From positions 81,135-140,533 of the forward strand of contig NZ_LMUK01000041.1 in NCBI RefSeq assembly GCF_009766005.1: a stretch of 59,399 bases of DNA, given 5' to 3'. The stretch comes from Bradyrhizobium sp. S69 (GTDB taxonomy: Bacteria; Pseudomonadota; Alphaproteobacteria; Rhizobiales; Xanthobacteraceae). The notes under the pieces are model-generated. The model did not search any database. It was not told the DNA's origin and worked only from the letters and a program-made list of their open reading frames with translations. Positions 50,571 through 57,872 of the stretch are shown here, piece after piece. The position numbers and the translations under genes are program-made. The stretch's first letter is position 1. Each line of letters begins with the position of its first letter.

Positions 50571-50713
50571 GTCAATCTTCTCATTCACCAGCTCAAAGGC
50601 GCACTGAACCGGATTTTTATCTGCCGCCATCTGAGAATAGACGTGCCATGCCGAAAGCACCCTCCGGTGAAATGATTGTAGGAGAGCTCGACCACGTACT
50701 TGGCTTCACTTGT
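50571..50713 (-). pseudogene. remnant of ATP-dependent DNA ligase C-terminus
   Basis: In the 375-base gap before katE, the minus strand encodes YVVELSYNHFTGGCFRHGTS followed by ILRWR, which matches the OB-fold end of bacterial ATP-dependent DNA ligases (LigC/LigD type). One base is then missing and the next frame reads DKNPVQCAFELVNEKID, the natural continuation of RWRPDK. No start or N-terminal part remains. It suggests a ligase gene once stood here and was lost. Confidence 0.6.
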
Positions 50714-50820
50714 TGCCATTTCAAGATCAGCTGCAGCGATGGTCGGAATGAGCTTATCCACGGAACGTAGTGCGGATCGGCGGATTATGCATTTCTCAGC
50801 TAATCCACAGGGACCGCACA

Positions 50821-52944
50821 ATGGCCAAAACTACCAAATCAAACCGAGCATCCAGCGGAGCGGCAACGGTACACGATCAGAAGCTCGAGCGCGGCGAAGG
50901 TGGCGAACTTCATCAAACCGCATCTGGCCAGACGGCTGTCCTAACTACAGCCCAAGGTGGACCTGTCGCGGACGATCAGAACTCTCTGAAAATCGGTCCT
51001 CGCGGGCCGACGCTGATCGAGGATTTTCACTTCAGGGAAAAGATCTTCCACTTCGACCATGAGCGCATTCCCGAGCGGGTCGTGCACGCGCACGGCTACG
51101 CTGCGCATGGCTTCTTCGAAAATTATAAATCGCTGTCGAAGTACACGAGAGCCGACTTGTTTCAGCGCGCCGGCGACAAGACGCCTGCCTTCGTCCGCTT
51201 TTCCACCGTCGCCGGCAGCAAGGGTTCGGTCGACCTCGCCCGGGATGTCCGGGGCTTCGCCGTGAAGCTCTACACCCAGGAAGGCAACTGGGACATCGTC
51301 GGCAACAACATGCCGGTTTTCTTCATTCAGGATGCGATCAAGTTTCCGGACCTGATCCACGCGGTGAAGGAAGAGCCCGACTGCGCCTTTCCTCAGGCCC
51401 AGTCGGCGCATGATAATTTCTGGGACTTCATCAGCCTTACCCCCGAAAGCATGCACATGATCATGTGGGTCATGTCTGACCGCGCAATCCCGCGATCGTT
51501 TCGCTTTATGGAGGGTTTCGGCGTCCATACCTTTCGGCTCGTCAATGCGAAAAACGAGTCCACCTTCGTTAAATTCCACTGGAAACCCAAACTGGGCCTG
51601 CAGTCGGTCGTCTGGAACGAAGCCGTCAAGATCAATGGCGCTGACCCCGACTTCCACCGTCGGGACCTCTGGACGGCGATCAAAACGGGCAACTTTCCGG
51701 AATGGGAACTTCGACTGCAATTGTTTGATCAAAAGTTCGCCGACTCATTCGACTTCGACGTTCTTGATCCCACGAAACTCATTCCTGAGGAGATTTTGCC
51801 TCCGGTCCCCGTTGGGCGACTGGTGCTCGATCGCATGCCCGATAATTTCTTCGCGGAGACCGAACAAGTCGCCTTCATGACCCAGAACGTTCCGCCCGGA
51901 ATCGACTTCTCCAACGACCCTCTGCTCCAAGGGCGCAATTTTTCCTACCTCGACACCCAGCTGAAACGCCTGGGAAGCCCCAACTTCACCCATTTGCCCA
52001 TCAACGCTCCCAAATGCCCGTTCGCACACTTTCAGCAGGACGGACACATGGCCATGCGTAATCCGGTCGGGCGCGCCAATTACGAGCCCAATTCCTTTGG
52101 TGAAGGCCCGAGAGAGTCGCCGCAGCGCGGTTTCACACCATTCGCTGATATCGAACAAGGCGCCAAACGCCGTCTGCGTGCCGAAAGCTTTGCCGACCAT
52201 TATAGCCAGGCACGTCAGTTCTTCATCAGTCAGACCTTGGGCGAGCAGACGCACATCGCCGCCGCTCTGACCTTCGAACTCAGCAAGGTCAAAACGCCCG
52301 TTATCCGGGAGCGCATGGTCTCCCATCTCTTGAATATCGACAAGACGCTGGCCAACAACGTCGCCGGCAAGCTCGGGTTGCAGAAGATGCCGAAGCCGGC
52401 CGATGCTGCCGTGCCAACACGCCAGGATCTCGATCCCTCGCCGGCCCTCAGCATCGTCCAGAACGGGCCCGAGCGCTTTGAGGGGAGAAAGCTCGGTATT
52501 CTCGTTTCCGACGGATCGGACACAAGTCTGCTCAAGGCACTCAAAGCTGCCCTCGACAAAGCCGGGGCAACCTTTGAAATCATCGCGCCAAAGGTCACCG
52601 GCGTCGAGGCCAGCGACGGCAGCTGGATCGAAGCTGACCAAATGATCGATGGCGGACCGTCGGTTCTGTACGACGCGGTTGTCCTTTTGCCGGCGGCGGA
52701 AGCCATGGAAGACCTGTTACAGGAATCCGCGGCGCGGGATTTCGTTGCCGACGCTTTCGCCCATTGCAAGTTCATCGGCTACGTCGAACCGGCCCTGCCG
52801 CTATTCGAGAAGGCGGGCGTCGCCACCGACGATTTCGATGAGGGCTGCATCGCCATCGCGAGCGCGAAGGACGTGAGATCGTTCGTTGCAGGACTCGCGA
52901 AATTGAGAGTCTGGGGACGCGAACCTAACGTGAAAATGCCGTAG
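50821..52944 (+). CDS. katE: catalase, large-subunit HPII type
   Basis: The 707-residue haem catalase has His89 in ERVVHAHGYAAHGFFE, the active Asn in VGNNMPVFF and the haem-ligand Tyr in NFSYLDTQLKRLGSPNF. A flavodoxin-like (DJ-1/PfpI fold) C-terminal domain (GRKLGILVSDGSDTSLL onward, about residues 560-700) is the mark of clade 2 KatE. It breaks down hydrogen peroxide, usually in stationary phase under general-stress control. GGAAC at 50762 with GATT 16 bases later is a weak promoter candidate. A DUF2934 gene follows after 15 bases. Confidence 0.95.
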   Translation: MAKTTKSNRASSGAATVHDQKLERGEGGELHQTASGQTAVLTTAQGGPVADDQNSLKIGPRGPTLIEDFHFREKIFHFDHERIPERVVHAHGYAAHGFFENYKSLSKYTRADLFQRAGDKTPAFVRFSTVAGSKGSVDLARDVRGFAVKLYTQEGNWDIVGNNMPVFFIQDAIKFPDLIHAVKEEPDCAFPQAQSAHDNFWDFISLTPESMHMIMWVMSDRAIPRSFRFMEGFGVHTFRLVNAKNESTFVKFHWKPKLGLQSVVWNEAVKINGADPDFHRRDLWTAIKTGNFPEWELRLQLFDQKFADSFDFDVLDPTKLIPEEILPPVPVGRLVLDRMPDNFFAETEQVAFMTQNVPPGIDFSNDPLLQGRNFSYLDTQLKRLGSPNFTHLPINAPKCPFAHFQQDGHMAMRNPVGRANYEPNSFGEGPRESPQRGFTPFADIEQGAKRRLRAESFADHYSQARQFFISQTLGEQTHIAAALTFELSKVKTPVIRERMVSHLLNIDKTLANNVAGKLGLQKMPKPADAAVPTRQDLDPSPALSIVQNGPERFEGRKLGILVSDGSDTSLLKALKAALDKAGATFEIIAPKVTGVEASDGSWIEADQMIDGGPSVLYDAVVLLPAAEAMEDLLQESAARDFVADAFAHCKFIGYVEPALPLFEKAGVATDDFDEGCIAIASAKDVRSFVAGLAKLRVWGREPNVKMP

Positions 52945-52959
52945 AAAATGGAGCATGTC

Positions 52960-53115
52960 ATGAGCGGTCCGGAAGATAAAATTCGACAGCGTGCCTACGA
53001 GCTTTGGGAGAAAAGCGGGAAGACCGACGGTTCAGAAATGGACTTCTGGCTGCAGGCGGAGCGCGAAATGGCGCGAGAGACTTCTCCTGAGCCCCCGCAG
53101 GACCGGCTGGAGTGA
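52960..53115 (+). CDS. DUF2934 family small protein
   Basis: A 51-residue protein: DKIRQRAYELWEKSGKTDGS and DFWLQAEREMARE match the DUF2934 motif (RAYELWE...G..hDHWLQAErE). Function unknown; the family is widely associated with stress genes in rhizobia. Co-transcription with katE is likely (15-base gap). ATG at 52960 follows GGAG; an in-frame ATG at 52948 is less likely. Too short to be found by length-limited gene calling. Confidence 0.85.
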   Translation: MSGPEDKIRQRAYELWEKSGKTDGSEMDFWLQAEREMARETSPEPPQDRLE

Positions 53116-53157
53116 TCGGCGAGGGCCGCCTTCTTGCTCTTTAAATAAACAAACTGC

Positions 53158-53196
53158 GCCTCCACAGGCAAATGAACCCTATTTGCCTGTGGAGGC
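53158..53196. terminator. perfect 16-bp stem-loop between convergent genes
   Basis: GCCTCCACAGGCAAAT (53158-53173) pairs without a mismatch with its mirror (53181-53196), a seven-base loop between. It lies between the DUF2934 stop and the convergent DUF2171 stop, so it may end both transcripts; flanking T/A tracts exist on the left side (TTTAAATAAAC). Confidence 0.7.
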
Positions 53197-53208
53197 ACTC
53201 TATCGAGG

Positions 53209-53448
53209 CTACTGCTGCCCGTGCTGCCAGTGTGCGGTTACATCCGCATCGGATTTGTTGAGATGGACATGCTGATCGACATGATCCACCCAAGAAACCG
53301 GAATGAAATGATGATGTTGCCCGTCGGGTGAACTCTTTTTCGTCAGCTTGATCTTGTCAGCCCCGTCAAGGTGATCGACCTTTCCGACTGTTTTTCGATC
53401 TGACGAAATAACGTCCATATGTTCCTTGATTTGTGATGTATCCGGCAT
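53209..53448 (-). CDS. DUF2171 family protein
   Basis: A 79-residue protein: IKEHMDVISSDRKTVGKVDHLDG, then KIKLTKKSSPDGQHHHFIP and WVDHVDQHVHLNKS, matching the DUF2171 (PRC-barrel-like) family. Function unknown; associated with stress. ATG at 53448 follows CGGGAGAAA. A GCAAC-N17-CGTT element upstream (53481-53506) fits a stress promoter with one mismatch. Confidence 0.88.
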   Translation of the reverse strand: MPDTSQIKEHMDVISSDRKTVGKVDHLDGADKIKLTKKSSPDGQHHHFIPVSWVDHVDQHVHLNKSDADVTAHWQHGQQ

Positions 53449-53480
53449 TCGTTTCTCCCGTGGGTGAAGTCCCAAATTTC

Positions 53481-53506
53481 AACGCTATCACCACCTGAAA
53501 AGTTGC
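53481..53506 (-). promoter_or_regulatory. EcfG-type promoter candidate for DUF2171 gene
   Basis: On the minus strand GCAAC (53506-53502), 17 bases, CGTT (53484-53481), 33 bases ahead of the ATG. The -10 is perfect; the -35 has one mismatch. Confidence 0.5.
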
Positions 53507-53659
53507 GAGCCGATCAAGGATGACGTCTGGCGTGGTCTGGCTGCGCGCTGGGTTTTCTGAACGAAGCCTCGGTGGGCTGGCACTCGTTCAATAGGACTCG
53601 ACCGACATATTCGCCGGCAGCGCTCCCAACATCTAATTGTCGGCGGCATTTATTCCTTC

Positions 53660-53684
53660 GGAACCATTGTTACTCCTGCTCATT
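53660..53684 (+). promoter_or_regulatory. EcfG-type promoter candidate
   Basis: GGAAC (53660-53664), 16 bases, CATT (53681-53684), 55 bases ahead of the ATG at 53739. One mismatch to consensus. Confidence 0.5.
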
Positions 53685-53738
53685 ATTGCGGCACCACCAG
53701 AAACAATATTCTGCCGCAAAGCGGCCGGGGAGAGCGCG

Positions 53739-54584
53739 ATGATAGATGCCGTTGTAATTCAACCAGAGTCGGCGACCGTTGAACCGTCCATTGCGGGCGT
53801 GTCGTGGGCTTCGGTTACTGCCGGGGCAGTCGTCTCCTGCGCCCTCACCTTCGTTCTGCTTGCCTTCGGAATCGGACTTGGACTTTCGGTCGTTTCACCT
53901 TGGGCGGGTAGCGGCGTCTCCGCGACGACCTTCAAGATCGGTACCGGGCTCTATCTGATCGTCATCGCCATGTTGTCGTCGTCGATCGGCGGCTACCTTG
54001 CAGGCCGACTGCGGACAGGCTGGGTCGGCGTTCATAGCGACGAAGTGTATTTCCGCGACACAGCCCACGGCTTTGTCGCCTGGGCCCTGGCCGCGGTCCT
54101 CGGTGCGGTTTTGCTAGCCTCACCCGCTGGCAGCCTGATCAGCGGGGGAGCGTCCGGCGCAACGCAGGGAGCCGCCGCCGCCAGCCGCGGCGGTCCGATG
54201 GACGGCTATGTCGACACGCTGCTGCGCTCTGATACCCCAGCTTCCCAGACGGCAGGGAATTCCAACGAGTCTCGTGGCGAGATGCTGCGTCTGTTCACCT
54301 CGCGTTTTCGGAACGGTGGCGAGCTGAAGCCGGCCGATCGCGAGTACCTCTCCAAGGTTGTTGCCGCACGGACCGGTCTCAGCCAGGCCGATGCCGACAA
54401 GCGGGTCAACGAAGTCGTCACGCAAGCCAAGGCCGATCTCGATGCGGCCCGAAAGGCGACGGCGCAGCTTGCCTTCTGGCTGACGGCCTCTCTGCTGATC
54501 GGTGCCTTCTGCGCCAGCCTTGCCGCTACCGAGGGCGGCGGTCTCCGCGACGGCACCTGGGGATCCAGAGCGCGCCGCCAATAA
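53739..54584 (+). CDS. membrane protein of unknown function
   Basis: The 281-residue protein has about four hydrophobic helices: two near the start (VTAGAVVSCALTFVLLAFGI; YLIVIAMLSSSIGGYLAGRL), one at FVAWALAAVLGAVLLASPAG, and one close to the C-terminus (LAFWLTASLLIGAFCASLAA). The middle holds a polar, likely helical region (about residues 165-245: REYLSKVVAARTGLSQADAD). No named family is certain, but proteins of this layout are known near stress genes in rhizobia. ATG at 53739 follows GGGGAGAG. Promoter candidate at 53660. Confidence 0.75.
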   Translation: MIDAVVIQPESATVEPSIAGVSWASVTAGAVVSCALTFVLLAFGIGLGLSVVSPWAGSGVSATTFKIGTGLYLIVIAMLSSSIGGYLAGRLRTGWVGVHSDEVYFRDTAHGFVAWALAAVLGAVLLASPAGSLISGGASGATQGAAAASRGGPMDGYVDTLLRSDTPASQTAGNSNESRGEMLRLFTSRFRNGGELKPADREYLSKVVAARTGLSQADADKRVNEVVTQAKADLDAARKATAQLAFWLTASLLIGAFCASLAATEGGGLRDGTWGSRARRQ

Positions 54585-54618
54585 TCGCAATTAAAGATAA
54601 AACAGGAAAGGAAATCAT

Positions 54619-54687
54619 ATGCCCATTCTTCTCTGGCTCGTCGGAATTCCCATTCCACTCATCATTCTGATTCTCTTGCTGCGCTGA
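54619..54687 (+). CDS. very small membrane protein (22 residues)
   Basis: A single hydrophobic helix with a basic end, MPILLWLVGIPIPLIILILL then LR. It is preceded by AGGAAAGGAAAT and followed 12 bases on by a terminator. The pattern is one I recall as widespread in Bradyrhizobium. It lies 34 bases after the membrane-protein gene, probably in the same transcript. Confidence 0.7.
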   Translation: MPILLWLVGIPIPLIILILLLR

Positions 54688-54699
54688 GTCTGAAGCTCC

Positions 54700-54727
54700 A
54701 AATCCCGCGCCTTCGTGGGGGATTTTT
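54700..54727 (+). terminator. intrinsic terminator after the 22-residue gene
   Basis: AAATCCCGC pairs with GTGGGGGATTT with one imperfect pair, loop GCCTTC, followed by a T-run. Confidence 0.75.
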
Positions 54728-54829
54728 CGATCACTGAGCGAACGCCGTTTTTCGCCACCACAGCATCATGGATGGGCGCCTGATGCCGCCTGTCTCTGCC
54801 CGATCCCACAACTATTCAAGGAAAACCCA

Positions 54830-55333
54830 ATGGCCAAAAAGCCGAAGCTGCTAAGCGACCTTTTCCACGACACGCTCAAGGACGTCTATTTTGCCGAAAA
54901 CAAGATCCTCAAGACCTTGCCCAAGATGGCAAAGGCAGCGCAGTCGAAAGACCTGAAGGCTGCCTTCGTCAAACACGAGAAGGAAACGCGAGGACAGGTC
55001 AAGCGTCTGCAGGGCGTGTTCAAAATCCTGGGCAAGCCCGCACGCGCCAAAACCTGCGACGCCATCATGGGAATCACGAAAGAAGGCGCCGAGATCATGA
55101 CCGAATACAAGGGAATGCCCGCGCTCGACGCCGGTCTTCTCGCGGCAGCACAGGCTGTCGAACACTATGAGATGTCGCGATACGGCACCTTGCGCACGTG
55201 GGCGGCAGAACTTGGTATGCCCGACGCAGTCGCATTGCTCGACGCCACATTGAAGGAAGAGAAGGCGACCGACGCCGCACTCACGACGCTCGCGAAAACG
55301 GTCGTCAACGTCGAGGCCGAGCATGGCCTCTAG
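54830..55333 (+). CDS. DUF892 (YciF-type) ferritin-like protein
   Basis: The 167-residue all-helical protein begins SDLFHDTLKDVYFAENKILK and contains VKRLQGVFKILGKPARAKTC and QAVEHYEMSRYGTLRTWA. The Glu and His of EHYEMSRY and earlier Glu residues form a putative di-iron site. YciF-family proteins are induced by general and osmotic stress. The start follows CAAGGAAAA. An 11-bp stem-loop follows (55343-55372). Confidence 0.92.
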   Translation: MAKKPKLLSDLFHDTLKDVYFAENKILKTLPKMAKAAQSKDLKAAFVKHEKETRGQVKRLQGVFKILGKPARAKTCDAIMGITKEGAEIMTEYKGMPALDAGLLAAAQAVEHYEMSRYGTLRTWAAELGMPDAVALLDATLKEEKATDAALTTLAKTVVNVEAEHGL

Positions 55334-55342
55334 TTAACGCGT

Positions 55343-55372
55343 GCGAGCCTGATCACCACATATCAGGCTCGC
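55343..55372 (+). terminator. stem-loop after DUF892 gene
   Basis: GCGAGCCTGAT and ATCAGGCTCGC form a perfect 11-bp stem with an eight-base loop, 10 bases after the stop. Only a short T-poor tail follows. Confidence 0.6.
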
Positions 55373-55477
55373 AATTCGTTCAGGGGGCTATGCAGTTCTT
55401 GTTATATAGATGTCATGGTGCTGTAACAAACGACCCCCTCATGAGTTGTCGGGGGCCATTTCAGCAGCGCACAGGCA

Positions 55478-56485
55478 ATGACCTCAAAAAAATCCCTCCG
55501 TCCGGCCGACCGTATCTCCGCTTTGCGAACTCAGCAGACGCTCAAGATGGCGCGTTCGGCCCATGCTTACGTGCGGGGAAGCACCGTACACTTCGACGAA
55601 TGGCTCGAAGCCCAGAAGCGTGGCACCTTGCCCGAAGGGCCGCCGATCTGGATATGTGGCGATTGCCACGCCGGCAATCTGGGCCCGGTCGCTGCGGCGG
55701 ACGGACGGGTCGCTATTCAAATCCGCGATCTTGATCAGACCGTCATCGGAAATCCTGCCCACGATCTCATCCGACTGGCTCTGTCCTTGGCAACCGCGTC
55801 GCGCGGATCCGACCTGCCTGGCGTGACGACAGCCCATATCATGGAGCAGGTGATCGAAGGATACCGCGCCGCGTTGCGTCAGGATGCGGACGCGATCGAT
55901 GATGCGCCGAAGTCCATTCAACTCGTCATGAAGAAATCAACAGCGCGATCCTGGAAGCAATTGGCGAATGAACGACTCGAGTCGAGATGCTCGATGCGGC
56001 TTATTGGGATGAAGGGTTGCAGTTCGCTCGGGCTTTTGCGGTTTGCCGTGCTCTTGGGTGTCGGCACCGGCAAGACGCGTGACCAGGCGCTGATGGACGT
56101 GAAGGAAGCGGTCACGGCGGCGGCGCCTCGCTATCCCGGAACAGCCATGCCGAAAGACCACGTCGAACGCGTGGTAGAGGGTGCGGTTCATCTGTCGCCA
56201 CATCTCGGCAAGCGAATGGTCGCCGGCAAGCTTGATCAGCGTTCGGTGTTCATTCGAGAGTTGTTGCCTCAGGACCTGAAGATTGAGATCGAGCAACTCA
56301 CGGTCCCGGATGCGATGAAAGCGGCCAGCTTTCTCGCAGGCGTGGTGGGCAAGGCCCATGCACGCCAGATGGACGCAACTACCCGAAAGCGCTGGTCCAC
56401 GGAACTTGAACGCAACCGATCGAAGACACTGGAAGCTCCATCATGGCTGTGGGACGAGCGTCGTGTCGCTGATCGGGAGCCATGA
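55478..56485 (+). CDS. DUF2252 family protein, internally damaged
   Basis: The 335-residue product matches DUF2252 (usually about 430-460 residues; kinase-like fold, role unknown): WICGDCHAGNLGPVAA, IRDLDQTVIGNPAHDLIRL, GCSSLGLLRFAVLLGVG and VVGKAHARQM. Between LANERLE (ends about 55980) and GCSSLG (about 56015) a segment of roughly 50 or more residues normal for the family is missing. The short stretch that remains reads sensibly (VEMLDAAYW) only in another frame, and one extra G at 56006-56008 returns to the main frame just before MKGCSS. The reading frame survives by this coincidence. Loss of function is likely. Confidence 0.75.
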   Translation: MTSKKSLRPADRISALRTQQTLKMARSAHAYVRGSTVHFDEWLEAQKRGTLPEGPPIWICGDCHAGNLGPVAAADGRVAIQIRDLDQTVIGNPAHDLIRLALSLATASRGSDLPGVTTAHIMEQVIEGYRAALRQDADAIDDAPKSIQLVMKKSTARSWKQLANERLESRCSMRLIGMKGCSSLGLLRFAVLLGVGTGKTRDQALMDVKEAVTAAAPRYPGTAMPKDHVERVVEGAVHLSPHLGKRMVAGKLDQRSVFIRELLPQDLKIEIEQLTVPDAMKAASFLAGVVGKAHARQMDATTRKRWSTELERNRSKTLEAPSWLWDERRVADREP

Positions 56486-56767
56486 GATGGCTTATCTTGA
56501 ACATTGCAGACGATTTGCGACGCAGAAACCCGTTTGACTTTGGAAAAATTTACCGCTTCGAGCTCTCGCAAGAATCGCAATTCCCTCCATTTGCGACGGG
56601 ACGTCAAGGATCGCCAAACGCCTTCAGGGGAACTCGCTTAGGAACCAAATTCTACGCCCCCGCTTTATCCCTTTGGACAAGCATAACGACCAAGCCGGTG
56701 CCCTTTTTGCTGGCATCGGGTTTGTCGCATTGAGAACCGTCCGTATGATCGGCGAAGGCGGGATGCG

Positions 56768-57625
56768 ATGCTGTGGGCGGTTGTGAAAGAGGCGGCTAAA
56801 AACTGGTCTGAACACAAAGACTCCCGTCAAGGAGCCGCACTTGCCTATTACTCCGTATTCTCGCTTGGACCCATCATCGTCATAGCCATCGCCATCGCCG
56901 GATTCTTCTTCGGCCGCGAAGCTGTAAACGGACAGGTGGCGTCATCTATTAAGGACATGCTTGGCGACACAGGCGCCCAGGCCGTCCAGGCGATGCTTGC
57001 GGATGCCGGTCGGCCCCGAGTGGGCCTCATCGCGACGTCGCTTGGGCTAGGAGCGTTGCTCTTCGCGGCCGTAGGGGTCGTGGTTCAGCTCAAGGACGCA
57101 TTGAATACGGTCTGGGGGGTGGGCGAGATGCCGGGCAATGGCATATGGCATTTTCTACGCAGTTACACCGTCTCGCTCGCTGCGGTTCTCGCCCTTGGTT
57201 TTCTTCTCCTCGTCTCTCTAATCGTTACCGCGGCTCTGGCAGCCTTCGGGAAATACGCGGCTCCTTATGTCCAAGAATGGATTTTGCACCTCGCAACCAT
57301 CATAGCTTCTGTTGGCATCATCTCGCTGCTTTTCGCCATGATGTTCAAGTCGCTCCCTGACACTCCGGTTGACTGGTATGATGTTTGGCTTGGAGCTTTT
57401 ATTACCGCGTTACTTTTCGAACTTGGTAAGTCCGCCATCGGCTTTTATATCGGCGAACAAGGGTTGGAATCCACTTACGGAGCGGCGGCATCGATCATTG
57501 TCGTCTTGATCTGGGTTTACTATTCGTCGCAAATAATACTGATGGGCGCCGAGATCACTTACGCTTTCGCCAAATATCAAGGCTCGATCAAGAGCCGCGA
57601 GCAAGCCGCCGGTCCGGTCCAATAA
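56768..57625 (+). CDS. YihY/BrkB family inner-membrane protein
   Basis: A 285-residue protein with six hydrophobic helices. DSRQGAALAYYSVFSLGPII (residues 18-37) is the signature first segment, and DVWLGAFITALLFELGKSAIG, YGAAASIIVVLIWVYYSSQI and MGAEITYAFAKYQG the characteristic later ones. Members are called BrkB (ribonuclease BN was an earlier error); the function is not established, though transport roles were proposed. ATG at 56768 lies 282 bases after the DUF2252 stop; I see nothing firm in that gap. Confidence 0.9.
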   Translation: MLWAVVKEAAKNWSEHKDSRQGAALAYYSVFSLGPIIVIAIAIAGFFFGREAVNGQVASSIKDMLGDTGAQAVQAMLADAGRPRVGLIATSLGLGALLFAAVGVVVQLKDALNTVWGVGEMPGNGIWHFLRSYTVSLAAVLALGFLLLVSLIVTAALAAFGKYAAPYVQEWILHLATIIASVGIISLLFAMMFKSLPDTPVDWYDVWLGAFITALLFELGKSAIGFYIGEQGLESTYGAAASIIVVLIWVYYSSQIILMGAEITYAFAKYQGSIKSREQAAGPVQ

Positions 57626-57872
57626 ACGAGAACGCCATTTCGCGTTCACCCTTCGGGCAAACTTTCGGATGGGCCGGCCCGGTCGCCGTCGAGTCAAAAA
57701 ACAACCCTTCCGGGGCTCCGGCGGCATGCCTGTTTAGTGTCTGTAGGCGACGGTCGCCAACTCCCATAGCTCCAAGCAAGCGATGCGCGGGAACCCGTGC
57801 TCACCCCGCCACTTATGCTCTTGCCACGTAACCAGCGAAAAACCTCAAGGTCGACCGAGGGGCGATTTCTCA

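Noticed and set aside
56482..56733. 83-codon frame starting in the DUF2252 stop
   Set aside because: ATGA overlap exists, but no family character and poor codon use; the region reads as an ordinary gap before brkB.
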